Assembly: GCF_001152565.1 (NCBI RefSeq)
Contig: NZ_CQAZ01000003.1
Span: 1 to 64,000, forward strand
Direction: 5' to 3'
Origin: Yersinia pekkanenii
GTDB lineage: Bacteria > Pseudomonadota > Gammaproteobacteria > Enterobacterales > Enterobacteriaceae
Length of the DNA: 64,000 nucleotides
Both the position numbers and the translations under genes were made by a program. Shown here in pieces: positions 20,224-28,996 of this stretch; the first letter of the stretch is position 1; the number at the start of each line of letters is the position of its first letter. The notes below the pieces were generated by a model. It ran no database searches, was not told the origin of the DNA, and was given only the letters and a program-made list of their open reading frames with translations.

Positions 20224-20258
20224 AGAGTTAACGATTTTTTAAATAAATCGTTAACTCT
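20224..20258. promoter_or_regulatory. Perfect 14-bp inverted repeat upstream of pepD
   Basis: AGAGTTAACGATTT at 20224-20237 is the exact reverse complement of 20245-20258, with a 7-base loop. It lies 36 bp upstream of the pepD start. Neither strand has a proper T run after it, so an operator or a leader-RNA hairpin is more likely than a terminator. No known regulator is recognised. Confidence 0.45.
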
Positions 20259-20329
20259 ATGTGGTGAATCTATATGCTCACAGCAAGATAGTCTCAACGG
20301 ATTTTATATTGTTTAATAAAATTCCAATC

Positions 20330-20361
20330 AATAAAAAGGGTGCCTATGTTGCCTAACCCTT
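20330..20361 (-). terminator. Terminator of wzz / polysaccharide operon
   Basis: On the minus strand AAGGGT and ACCCTT form a short stem around a 14-base loop, followed by TTTTTATT. It starts 16 bp past the wzz stop and would end the polysaccharide operon before pepD. The stem is short, so efficiency is uncertain. Confidence 0.6.
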
Positions 20362-20377
20362 AGCTTAGCGTACCCGC

Positions 20378-21499
20378 TTAATCATTCTCCTCATTTTGTT
20401 TCGATTCTCGTAAAAAATGAGTTGCCAGAACGAAGCTTACGGAGCCAATAAAGCCAATAAGTGTAAATAAAACCAGAACTAGCCGACGTTTAGAGGGATC
20501 CGTTTTTGTTGGTTCCGTTGGTTGCTGCAGGTATTTAAATGGTGTTACTTCTATGTCGGGAACTTTTAACTCATTCAATTTATCGATATATAACTTCCGG
20601 TTCAAAAAGTCTGGATCAATTAAAGTTAAATCAGTAAGAGATTCTTCAATTTTTAGTTTTTGCTTTAATGCATCAGAACCTAGAGTAATCGGAAAGTCAG
20701 GATCATCAATAATAATAGAAGCATTACCATAAATAGGTTTTTTTATTCCTGCAGCATCAGCCATAGAAATAGAATGTTTTAACCGTTCAATTTTAGCTGC
20801 TTGCATATTGTTAGCTCGCAACAAGTCAATATTATATCCTTTAGTACTAATGTTTTTGGCCTGTTCAAGTGCGCGCTTTATTTTTAGGTCAACATCAGCA
20901 TCAACGACTTTGTTTACATAATTTATATATCCCTGCAAAAGCTCACGAGCATCTGTAGCCGTTGCTGCGCTATGTGATAATATATAGTAACGATATTCAG
21001 AGCCGCTCCCATCTTTATTAGTTTGAGAACTAATGTTGTTATTAACTATATTGTCAATTAGAGCATTCTTATATGCTTCATCATCTATATGGTTCTCCAT
21101 AAGTTTTTTAAAGTAATTTGTATTAACCAAGTACTTAACTCGAAGATCCTGAGAGTCGAAGTTTTGCTTAAAGGTGGAGAGAAAGTAATCTGAATCGATG
21201 CCAATATCAATATTTAGTGCTGAAAAGTCAGTGGTGATCTTATCTAAAACATGAGATAACTCATCACCAGGTTTGACAATTATTGCTGTGCTTGTCCATT
21301 GTTGAGGGAGGTTATAGGCAAAAAACAAACCAGCAACTATGAATAAAAAGGTAGCAAATAAAATTTTAAATTTTGATTTTAATATAATTAAAATTAACTT
21401 GAACAAATCAATTTCATTCTTTTCTACCGAAAGTGTAGAGAAGTCGTGATTTTTGTTTTTTACCTGCACGTCGTCATTTTTTGGAGTTCTATCATTCAT
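20378..21499 (-). CDS. wzz: FepE-like O-antigen chain length regulator (Wzz family)
   Basis: A 373-residue inner-membrane polysaccharide co-polymerase. It has the Wzz layout: a cytoplasmic N-terminus, a first membrane helix at about 43-61, a long periplasmic coiled-coil-rich part, and a second helix at about 338-360 preceded by a Pro-rich stretch (PTEPTKTDPSKRR). It resembles E. coli FepE (377) in length and blocks such as NEIDL, AAGIKKPIY, DDPDFPITLGSDAL and TPFKY. FepE-type proteins give very long O-antigen chains, working with Wzy. It is the last gene of the cluster, 251 bp after wbuC, with a hairpin in between. Confidence 0.9.
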   Translation of the reverse strand: MNDRTPKNDDVQVKNKNHDFSTLSVEKNEIDLFKLILIILKSKFKILFATFLFIVAGLFFAYNLPQQWTSTAIIVKPGDELSHVLDKITTDFSALNIDIGIDSDYFLSTFKQNFDSQDLRVKYLVNTNYFKKLMENHIDDEAYKNALIDNIVNNNISSQTNKDGSGSEYRYYILSHSAATATDARELLQGYINYVNKVVDADVDLKIKRALEQAKNISTKGYNIDLLRANNMQAAKIERLKHSISMADAAGIKKPIYGNASIIIDDPDFPITLGSDALKQKLKIEESLTDLTLIDPDFLNRKLYIDKLNELKVPDIEVTPFKYLQQPTEPTKTDPSKRRLVLVLFTLIGFIGSVSFVLATHFLRESKQNEEND

Positions 21500-21520
21500 T
21501 TTATAACATCCGATTCTTAA

Positions 21521-21548
21521 TAAAAAATACAGCCAATATACTGTATTT
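21521..21548 (-). terminator. Weak hairpin with T run upstream of wzz
   Basis: On the minus strand AAATACAG and CTGTATTT form a perfect 8-bp stem with an 8-base loop followed by a T-rich run. It lies 22 bp or more upstream of the wzz start and could be a partial terminator between wbuC and wzz. The stem is AT-rich and weak. The rest of the 251-bp gap shows nothing else. Confidence 0.4.
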
Positions 21549-21750
21549 CAATAGGGCGTTTAGGCTTTAACCTTTATTTCAGCATATAAATGATGCTTGG
21601 TGTAAACTGTATTTTAAAGTGTAGTGGCTAGGAAATATGCCTATTTAATTCTATCGAAATATCAGCTATTAAATGCCCCTATCTCTTAATATAGGCGTAG
21701 CATAACTACTTATTTCACCACATTAACAGAATGCGACAAAAATTAATTTC

Positions 21751-22248
21751 CTATACAGCTTTCTGACAATTTAAATTATCACCCACTATTATATTTTCAA
21801 GTTTTTTAATAATAAAGATATTGTCTTTATCATTTTCAGCTATAGACCAAGAGGGTATCACTTTGGCGGTTTTAGAATGGAACGGCCCCTCTTTCCACTC
21901 AAAAATAAAAGCTCTACTAGAAATGCAAACTAATGTATGTAATATATTAGATGGAAGCTGCACTGCAAAATTATTATGATTCTCACCTAATAAATAGGTA
22001 TTTATAACCGTGCCTTGCTCTGAAAAGGTGATAAGTTTTACTTCACCCTCTATAACATGGAAAAACTCCCATTGATGATTTTGTGTATGTTTATGGGGTG
22101 GGATATATGTTCCATGTAGTAAAGCAATCGCAAGCCTCTGTACTGGGTCATGAAAATCATTGTGAATATTGAAATGGGCACGTAAACGTGAGGACTGTTC
22201 AGCTCTTCCGTATAGATCTAATTTAAATTTTTCGTCAAAAAGATGCAC
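21751..22248 (-). CDS. wbuC: WbuC-family cupin metalloprotein
   Basis: A 165-residue single-domain cupin of the WbuC type, commonly found with fnlABC and wbuB in L-FucNAc clusters. The metal-binding pattern is visible in PPHKHTQNHQWEFFHVIEGEV, and the second cupin motif around LPSNILHTLVC. The start is taken as GTG 22248, which has GGAGG 4 bp upstream; a longer frame from 22284 would overlap the end of fnlC and has no ribosome site. Its biochemical role is not established, although it always keeps company with FucNAc genes. Confidence 0.8.
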   Translation of the reverse strand: MHLFDEKFKLDLYGRAEQSSRLRAHFNIHNDFHDPVQRLAIALLHGTYIPPHKHTQNHQWEFFHVIEGEVKLITFSEQGTVINTYLLGENHNNFAVQLPSNILHTLVCISSRAFIFEWKEGPFHSKTAKVIPSWSIAENDKDNIFIIKKLENIIVGDNLNCQKAV

Positions 22249-22268
22249 ACAACCTCCATAATATAGTA

Positions 22269-23402
22269 TTAATATTGTTTCCAAACTACACGTTTAACAT
22301 AATCTACATAGCTGTGTATTATACGTATAACTTTATCGGAAACATTAGGCATAGTGTAGTCACTGACCGTTTGCAATAAACGATGTTCACCTGTCGGTTG
22401 GCTCTCTAAGATGGACAATGACTGCATAACACGTTCAACACTTAAACCAGTCATAATAACTGAAGCCTCTTCCATTCCTTCAGGACGTTCATGGGCTTCC
22501 CGGAGGTTTAACGCTGGGAAGTTAAGAATAGATGACTCTTCTGTTATCGTTCCGCTATCAGAAAGTACAGTCTTAGCTTCAAGCTGCAATTTAATATAAT
22601 CAATGAATCCTAGGGGTTTTAGAAGCTGGACATTAGAATGGAAAGTCAGATCATTTTCTTCTATACGTTTTCGAGTGCGCGGATGTGTAGATACTATAAC
22701 CGGATAATCATACTTTTCTGCAATTTTGTTTAAAATAATCGCAAGTTTTTTAATATTAATAGGGCTATCAACATTTTCTTCGCGATGAGCACTGACAACA
22801 AAGAATTTCTGGGGTTTGAGATTAAGACGAGTAAGCACGTCAGATGCTTGAATTTTTTTCAATTGCTCATTGATTACTTCAAACATTGGGCTGCCAGTCT
22901 TAATCACGAGATCGGGATTTAAGCCTTCAGAAAGGAGATATTCACGAGCGATATCTGAATAGGTTAAGTTCACATCGGAAATATGGTCAACAATTTTTCT
23001 ATTAATTTCTTCAGGAACTCGTTGGTCAAAGCAGCGGTTGCCAGCTTCCATATGAAAAACGGGTATTTTTCTTCGTTTAGCTGGCAATGCAGCTAAACAA
23101 CTATTGGTATCACCCAGTACTAGCATAGCATCAGGGTTTACTTCAGCTAGCAGAGCATCTATTTTAATAATAATATTACCAATTGTAGTTGCCGCATTTT
23201 CGCCAGCAGCGTTAAGGAAGTAATCTGGCTTTCTAACACCTAAATCATTAAAGAAAATTTCGTTCAATTCATAATCGTAGTTTTGACCTGTATGAACAAT
23301 AATATGTTCACAATGTATATCTAATTTCTTAAGTACTGCGGATAGTCTGATAATTTCAGGGCGAGTTCCAACAATACTAAGTACACATAATTTATTTTTC
23401 AT
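22269..23402 (-). CDS. fnlC: UDP-L-FucNAc-forming C2-epimerase FnlC
   Basis: A 377-residue non-hydrolysing UDP-GlcNAc 2-epimerase-family enzyme (WbjD/Cap5G group). It carries out the last step of UDP-N-acetyl-L-fucosamine synthesis, epimerising UDP-2-acetamido-2,6-dideoxy-L-talose at C2. Motifs include VGTRPEIIRL at the N-terminus, VLGDTNSCL near 96, FHMEAGNRCFDQRVPEEINR near 114, SAHREENVD near 205 and SDSGTITEES near 281. It overlaps fnlB by 11 bp. The length agrees with E. coli FnlC (376). Confidence 0.93.
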   Translation of the reverse strand: MKNKLCVLSIVGTRPEIIRLSAVLKKLDIHCEHIIVHTGQNYDYELNEIFFNDLGVRKPDYFLNAAGENAATTIGNIIIKIDALLAEVNPDAMLVLGDTNSCLAALPAKRRKIPVFHMEAGNRCFDQRVPEEINRKIVDHISDVNLTYSDIAREYLLSEGLNPDLVIKTGSPMFEVINEQLKKIQASDVLTRLNLKPQKFFVVSAHREENVDSPINIKKLAIILNKIAEKYDYPVIVSTHPRTRKRIEENDLTFHSNVQLLKPLGFIDYIKLQLEAKTVLSDSGTITEESSILNFPALNLREAHERPEGMEEASVIMTGLSVERVMQSLSILESQPTGEHRLLQTVSDYTMPNVSDKVIRIIHSYVDYVKRVVWKQY

Positions 23403-24510
23403 GTAACATATCCCAGGCTATAGTATCAGGTTTACTACGATCAAAAATTTCGTTGGCCCACAGCATAACAATGAGATCTTCAGAACCTATATTTTTGATG
23501 TTATGCGCCCAACCAGGTATTGTTTCAACAATTTCAATATGGGATGAATTCTTTTCAAACTCGATAACTTGATGCGTAATTATATGTTCAAATCTAAAGA
23601 GAGCTTGACCAGAGACAACAATGAATTTTTCATTCTTAGTATGATGGTAGTGTCCTCCTCGAATGATGCCTGGTTTAGCGGTAAAAAATGAAAACTGGCC
23701 ATGAGACGGTGTTTTCAGCAATTCAGCAAAACTACCTCTAAGGTCTTCATACACAGGAACGGCATATGAAAACTTTTCTGGAGGTAAATAACTAAGGTAA
23801 GTAGCATATAGTGCGCGGGTTATATCTGTACCTACAGAGTCAATCATTAAAGTATTACGCGATGATTTGAAACCTTTTATCTTATTCGCTAATTCTTCAA
23901 GTGAAATTTTATATTGAGTAGAAATATAAAAAAATAAATTATCATTATCTATGATATCCAGATGATTAATAAATGCATCAATTACATCATCAATATAGAC
24001 AAGTTCGAGATTAAACAGAGGATCACTAATTACCAATGGTATATCATTTATCACATTATGACAAAATGTTGCTACAACTGAGTTATAATTCGGACGACAC
24101 CACTTGCCAAAAACACCATGTAGGCGATAGATAGCTGCTTTAATATTTGATTTTTCTATTGCATCTAGGATTATTTTTTCAGCATTTAGTTTACTTTTAC
24201 CGTATGGGTTGTTTTTTTCAGCTTGCTTAGACGAAGTATAAATCAGCGAGACATTAGGGTTCCGTTCGACAATGATTTTGACCAGTATTTCAGTAAAGCC
24301 AGTATTTGCACTAACAAATTCATTATCTGTAAGTGGCCGATTAACTCCAGCTAAATGGTAAATTATATCAGCAGCTACGACTTTATCTGTAAGTTCAGAT
24401 AGATTATCACCATGAACAAAAGTCATAACGGAAAAATTACGTTCCTTGAGTGCTACGTTAAGATTTTTACCTATAAAACCATTAGCGCCAGTGATCAGTA
24501 CTCTTTGCAT
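23392..24510 (-). CDS. fnlB: UDP-2-acetamido-2,6-dideoxy-hexulose reductase/epimerase FnlB
   Basis: A 372-residue two-domain protein of the WbjC/Cap5F group. The N-terminal NAD(P)-binding SDR domain starts with GANGFIGKNL (residues 8-17) and has YGKSKLNAEK (the YxxxK motif) near 102. The C-terminal ~115 residues form a cupin with GGHYHHTKNEKFIVVSG metal-binding residues. It reduces and C3-epimerises the FnlA product on the way to UDP-L-FucNAc. It lies 2 bp after fnlA and overlaps fnlC. Confidence 0.92.
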   Translation of the reverse strand: MQRVLITGANGFIGKNLNVALKERNFSVMTFVHGDNLSELTDKVVAADIIYHLAGVNRPLTDNEFVSANTGFTEILVKIIVERNPNVSLIYTSSKQAEKNNPYGKSKLNAEKIILDAIEKSNIKAAIYRLHGVFGKWCRPNYNSVVATFCHNVINDIPLVISDPLFNLELVYIDDVIDAFINHLDIIDNDNLFFYISTQYKISLEELANKIKGFKSSRNTLMIDSVGTDITRALYATYLSYLPPEKFSYAVPVYEDLRGSFAELLKTPSHGQFSFFTAKPGIIRGGHYHHTKNEKFIVVSGQALFRFEHIITHQVIEFEKNSSHIEIVETIPGWAHNIKNIGSEDLIVMLWANEIFDRSKPDTIAWDMLHEK

Positions 24511-24512
24511 AA

Positions 24513-25547
24513 TTAGTACTCCGGCTGTATAGAATTACCACTAACAATTTCCTGCATAAATTTCAACTTTAGTAATAGTTTCTTTGTGTCCTCAAGAGTT
24601 AAGCGCGTTGTGTTATGAGAATTATAATCAAATATCTCGGTTATTTTTTTCTCACCATTTTCAAAGAATTTTCCATAGTTCAAATCGCGATTATCAGCAG
24701 GGATACGGTAATAATTACCTTGGTCCTCTGCATTAAGTATTTCTTCTCGTGTTAGTAATGTCTCATAGAGTTTTTCCCCGTGACGCGTTCCGATGATATT
24801 GATTGGATGGTTAGGCTGATTCATCAGTTCAATAATTGCTTGGGCTAAAACTCCAATAGTTGCCGCTGGTGCTTTTTGAACAAAAATATCACCATTAGTA
24901 CCATAAGAGAAAGCATGAAGTACCAGATCTACGGCATCTTCAAGAGTCATCATAAAGCGTGTCATTTCTGTATCGGTAATACTAACTGGCTCACGGGCAA
25001 AAATTTGATTAACAAATAGTGGAATTACAGATCCACGGGATGCCATTACATTACCGTATCGAGTACCACAAACAACAGTATTAGAAGAGGATAAATTACG
25101 AGATTTTGCGACCATAATTTTTTCCATCATGGCTTTAGAAATACCCATTGCATTTATAGGATAAACGGCTTTATCTGTGCTTAAACAGACGACACGTTTA
25201 ACATTATGATTTATTGCAGATTCAATAACATTTTCAGTCCCCAAAATATTTGTCTTAACCGCTTCTAGCGGATAAAACTCACAAGAAGGGACTTGTTTTA
25301 AAGCCGCCGCATGGAAAATGTAGTCTACACCGTGCATGGCATTAGAAATACTTTGGTAGTCTCGAACATCGCCTATATAAAACTTTAATTTGTCATTCTT
25401 GTATTTCTTTCGCATGTCATCTTGTTTTTTCTCATCACGACTAAAAATTCGAATTTCAGCAATACTAGTTTCTAGAAAACGCTCAAGAACAGCATTACCA
25501 AATGATCCTGTTCCACCAGTAATAAGTAATATTTTTGAATTAAACAT
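24513..25547 (-). CDS. fnlA: UDP-GlcNAc 4,6-dehydratase/5-epimerase FnlA
   Basis: A 344-residue SDR enzyme of the WbjB/Cap5E/FlaA1 type that starts UDP-L-FucNAc synthesis from UDP-GlcNAc (C4,6 dehydration with C5 epimerisation). The N-terminal GGTGSFGNAVLERFL is the dinucleotide-binding motif; LSTDKAVYPINAMGISKAMMEK near 123 is the family's catalytic block, with Met where many SDRs have Tyr. EQD: no missing blocks. It is followed by fnlB after 2 bp and preceded by wbuB with 1 bp between them. Confidence 0.95.
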   Translation of the reverse strand: MFNSKILLITGGTGSFGNAVLERFLETSIAEIRIFSRDEKKQDDMRKKYKNDKLKFYIGDVRDYQSISNAMHGVDYIFHAAALKQVPSCEFYPLEAVKTNILGTENVIESAINHNVKRVVCLSTDKAVYPINAMGISKAMMEKIMVAKSRNLSSSNTVVCGTRYGNVMASRGSVIPLFVNQIFAREPVSITDTEMTRFMMTLEDAVDLVLHAFSYGTNGDIFVQKAPAATIGVLAQAIIELMNQPNHPINIIGTRHGEKLYETLLTREEILNAEDQGNYYRIPADNRDLNYGKFFENGEKKITEIFDYNSHNTTRLTLEDTKKLLLKLKFMQEIVSGNSIQPEY

Positions 25548-25548
25548 T

Positions 25549-26757
25549 TTAACCTTGATTATTTAAAACTTCATCGGCAGCTGCGGCTACTGTAAATTTA
25601 GCATGCAGCAAACGGTTTGCATTTATCCCTGATTCTTTCCGTAATAAAGGATTATCAAGAAGAGCAAGTGCATTATGATAAAGAATATCATCGTCACCAT
25701 TAATGCTAACGAACCCCGCGCTATATTCCCGTATTATTTCCTGTAGATCATTCCCTTGATTCACGCTACCTAATATAGGAATGTTATTAACCATATAACC
25801 TAGTATTTTTCCTGGGAAATTATGACTTTTATGGTTATGGCAAAGAGAAAAAAGGCCAATATCAACTTCATGTAAAATAGCTTTAAAAATATTCTGTGAT
25901 ACCGGTGGTAATATGGATACATTTTTTATTTTATCACATATGACCATATTTTTAATAAGTTCAAATTCATCCCCTTGTCCCAGAAAAACAAAATGTACCT
26001 GTGGTTTATCCTGAAGGCGTTGAGCAAGTCTAATTAAATTACTCATATCCTGAGCTTTACCAATATTTCCACCATAGAAAAATAAAATTTTATCTTCCAA
26101 GCCTAGTGATTTTTTGAAACCAATATTATTTTTATCTGTTTCAGGCTTTACCCAGTTGAATAGCAGCCGAGTTTTATAACGTTCACCAAAACATTCCTTG
26201 AAGTAATCTATATTAGCAATAGATTGTATACCTATGACATCGGCGGAGCTATAATTTATTTTCTCTATAAATCTAAAATATTTAGCTATAATGGAATTGG
26301 CTTTTATAAGTTTACTATCAATTATCCATTGGGGAAAAAAATCACGCAAAATAAGGTATGATGGGCACTGGAATTTCTTTTTAAGTTTTTTTGCATACCA
26401 GCCCCAGAATATAGATGGTGAATAACTGATTAGTAAATCAACATTCCTTTTTTTAAAGTGAACCTGCGTGTTTAACCATGCTTTAAATGGAAGAATTGAT
26501 TCATTTATAGCCCGCCTAAAGAATGAACAGTTTTTTATTGGACCAAGTTTGAATCTGACAACCTCTACTCCATCTATATACTCACTATTATAGCCAGTAC
26601 TTAAATTACTGGATGGTGTTATTACCGTAACTTTACATCCACGCTGGACTAATTCACAAGCAAGTTCATGCATCATTTTTGCAGCAATTTTGGTGCTATC
26701 AGGAACATAGTCATCAATAAGCAAAACAACATTTTTTTCTTTAATATTAGTTACCAT
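25549..26757 (-). CDS. wbuB: WbuB-like GT4 glycosyltransferase, probable L-FucNAc transferase
   Basis: A 402-residue cytoplasmic glycosyltransferase of family 4. The N-terminus (LLIDDYVPDSTKIAAKMMHELA), the LRDFFPQW motif near 146, FFYGGNIGKAQDM near 237 and the C-terminal EVDIGLFSL region resemble WbuB, the FucNAc transferase that accompanies fnlABC in E. coli O26 and similar clusters. By that link it should add L-FucNAc to the lipid-linked GlcNAc made by WecA. It overlaps the upstream transferase gene by 11 bp. Confidence 0.8.
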   Translation of the reverse strand: MVTNIKEKNVVLLIDDYVPDSTKIAAKMMHELACELVQRGCKVTVITPSSNLSTGYNSEYIDGVEVVRFKLGPIKNCSFFRRAINESILPFKAWLNTQVHFKKRNVDLLISYSPSIFWGWYAKKLKKKFQCPSYLILRDFFPQWIIDSKLIKANSIIAKYFRFIEKINYSSADVIGIQSIANIDYFKECFGERYKTRLLFNWVKPETDKNNIGFKKSLGLEDKILFFYGGNIGKAQDMSNLIRLAQRLQDKPQVHFVFLGQGDEFELIKNMVICDKIKNVSILPPVSQNIFKAILHEVDIGLFSLCHNHKSHNFPGKILGYMVNNIPILGSVNQGNDLQEIIREYSAGFVSINGDDDILYHNALALLDNPLLRKESGINANRLLHAKFTVAAAADEVLNNQG

Positions 26758-27847
26758 ATAAAATACTCAAGTATCCTTCAGCTCTTTCCCTTGCTAACGG
26801 TAATTTACTTATAATTTCTTTCCCAATTAGACGTTTTTCATCCATTAAAGAAAAGTTTAAGTAAGCCTGACTAATAGTCTTGGCTATATTAATAGAATCT
26901 AATGGATCAAAATAATAGGCTGCTTCACCACATATGGTCTTTGCAAAGTCTCTATCTGAAGTGAAAATGGTTTTTTCCATATACATTGCCTCAACGTAAG
27001 AGGCACTGAAACACTCCAATAATGTAGGTAGAAATAATGCATCACATACTTGGTATAAAGGAGGGCATTGAGTACTGTTTACTTTGCCTAACGTTATAAC
27101 ACGATTTTTAAGTGCCAGTGGAATTCTTTCCTTAAACTCATCGCCTACAGTTAAAATGAATTTATAACGAGAGGGTAATACTTTTATGAGTTCAGTAATA
27201 ATGCCTAAATTTTTATGTGGATAATCATGTGAAATTGTCAGCAACCATATGTCATCATTTTTTTTGGGAAGTCTTGTTAGGATTTCACGATCAAAGTTAT
27301 TAGGATCATAAAATACAGCTGAGACAGTGTTAGAAATTGTAAATACATTTTCCGCTACAATGTTAAAGGTCTCTCTAACGTGTAGTTTTACATCATCTGT
27401 CTCAGTAACAAGTTTAGTTGAGTTATGTTTAAAAAAATATGGTTGAACGAAACTTAGGATTAATATTTTAATTTTATCCTTTAATAATAGTTTTTTAAAG
27501 ATAAGAGAGGTGTCATAAATCAACCAAGCTTGGGCAAAACCGACTAAATGATTTTTTACTTTTGGATTCCAGTAACTTGGACCAAACACGGTAAAGACAT
27601 CTATTATGTGATGTTTTTTTACTAAATCATCCAATTTCTTTCTCGCTGAGAAGTTGAATATGCCCGAGGGCGTTGACTCAATGACTTCACATAACTCTCT
27701 AGATTGGCCTGAGAGTTGTTCAAAAATAGGGGGGGATACTGCAGCAATAAAATTAACTTTTAACGCAGTAAATTCTTCAATGACTGAAACTCCAACCTGG
27801 AGTCCTCCTCCAATATATAGGTTGCTGGCATTGACTAAAAGCATCAT
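26747..27847 (-). CDS. GT4-type glycosyltransferase
   Basis: A 366-residue protein with the GT-B fold marks of family 4: an N-terminal glycine-rich NASNLYIGGGLQVG, HDYPHKNLGI near 206, and PTLLECFSASYVEAM near 278 (the Glu-rich nucleotide-binding loop). It has no membrane segment and would act on the cytoplasmic face on the Und-PP-linked repeat unit. The donor and linkage cannot be told. It overlaps wzy by 4 bp. Confidence 0.8.
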   Translation of the reverse strand: MMLLVNASNLYIGGGLQVGVSVIEEFTALKVNFIAAVSPPIFEQLSGQSRELCEVIESTPSGIFNFSARKKLDDLVKKHHIIDVFTVFGPSYWNPKVKNHLVGFAQAWLIYDTSLIFKKLLLKDKIKILILSFVQPYFFKHNSTKLVTETDDVKLHVRETFNIVAENVFTISNTVSAVFYDPNNFDREILTRLPKKNDDIWLLTISHDYPHKNLGIITELIKVLPSRYKFILTVGDEFKERIPLALKNRVITLGKVNSTQCPPLYQVCDALFLPTLLECFSASYVEAMYMEKTIFTSDRDFAKTICGEAAYYFDPLDSINIAKTISQAYLNFSLMDEKRLIGKEIISKLPLARERAEGYLSILYGN

Positions 27848-28995
27848 TTATTCCTATTAATCCAATGTGATTGTACAGATTGTTCTCGAATAAGTGAGGG
27901 CGCCTCACTTATTATTTGAGAGTAAAGATAATTCCTATAAGGCACATATTGATTTTGAAAATAATCGTTAGAGGTAAACCTGAAAAATGAGATGAGAATA
28001 TAAGAAGAAAATAATATTGAAACGACAAGTCTATTAAATATTTTTTTATTGGTCATTAATAGATAACTAAATAAAATGATGAGTATGGGAGAAAAATACT
28101 CATCCATTCTTGATGTGATTGTTCCATATCTACCTAAATAGATATCTACAATTAACATTATTAACACTAGTGTCTCGAAACTAGATACTATGTGTATCGA
28201 TAATTTTCTATCAATAATCTCTTGATAAATATATTTTCTTTTATAAAAATAACAAGAAATAATAAATATTTTAAACAATAAATTAAAAGAAAAAGCATTA
28301 TTAACATTATTTGGTAAAGAATACCAAAGTATCTTATCAAGATACGGATTATGAGAGAATAAGGTCAATATATTTAAAAATAGCTCTATTGGATATAGTC
28401 CTATTGCAGCCATTATCAACCCTGCTAGCACGCAGAGCTTCATAATTCTTTTAACGATCTCATTATCTAAAAACGGAACTATTACTAATATTGCTGCTGA
28501 AACATGAAAAAATGAAGCAAGTAGGCATAACCCAAGATAACTATATTTATTACCATTTAAATAATAACCTAGTGCAATATAATAGATTGCCACAGCAATT
28601 ACTTGCCTTAAAGCTTCTACATTGAAACCAAAAGAGGAAATAAAATAAATACTCAAACAAAAAATAGGATAAGGTGAATAACGTTCAAAAAAAACGGAGA
28701 GTATTAGTAATATAAATATAGCTATGAGAGATACAAAAAACCAGAAACTAAAACCAAAATAACTTATAAATAATGAAAGTAATTGATATCCTGGTTCTAT
28801 GGTTAAAGTAATATTTTCACCATTAAAAAAGTCTTTATAAAAAAGCCAATCTATACCAGTTTCGTAGCGCAATCCAATGACTGAAATAATAAGGAAAAAT
28901 AAAATATATTTAACTATCAATTTATTTTTTGCAAAAACAACGTCAATGTTAGCAATGAATAATGACAATACGGCAAATAGACTATAAATTAGCAT
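27844..28995 (-). CDS. wzy: O-antigen polymerase Wzy (EpsG-like)
   Basis: A 383-residue membrane protein with about 10 hydrophobic helices and GLRYETGIDWLFYKDFF near residue 40, a pattern typical of EpsG/Wzy polymerases. It would join repeat units into chains at the periplasmic face, with length set by the FepE-like Wzz. Wzy proteins are poorly conserved, so the call rests on topology, this motif and its place next to wzx. It lies 1 bp after wzx and overlaps the next gene by 4 bp. Confidence 0.85.
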   Translation of the reverse strand: MLIYSLFAVLSLFIANIDVVFAKNKLIVKYILFFLIISVIGLRYETGIDWLFYKDFFNGENITLTIEPGYQLLSLFISYFGFSFWFFVSLIAIFILLILSVFFERYSPYPIFCLSIYFISSFGFNVEALRQVIAVAIYYIALGYYLNGNKYSYLGLCLLASFFHVSAAILVIVPFLDNEIVKRIMKLCVLAGLIMAAIGLYPIELFLNILTLFSHNPYLDKILWYSLPNNVNNAFSFNLLFKIFIISCYFYKRKYIYQEIIDRKLSIHIVSSFETLVLIMLIVDIYLGRYGTITSRMDEYFSPILIILFSYLLMTNKKIFNRLVVSILFSSYILISFFRFTSNDYFQNQYVPYRNYLYSQIISEAPSLIREQSVQSHWINRNK

Positions 28996-28996
28996 G

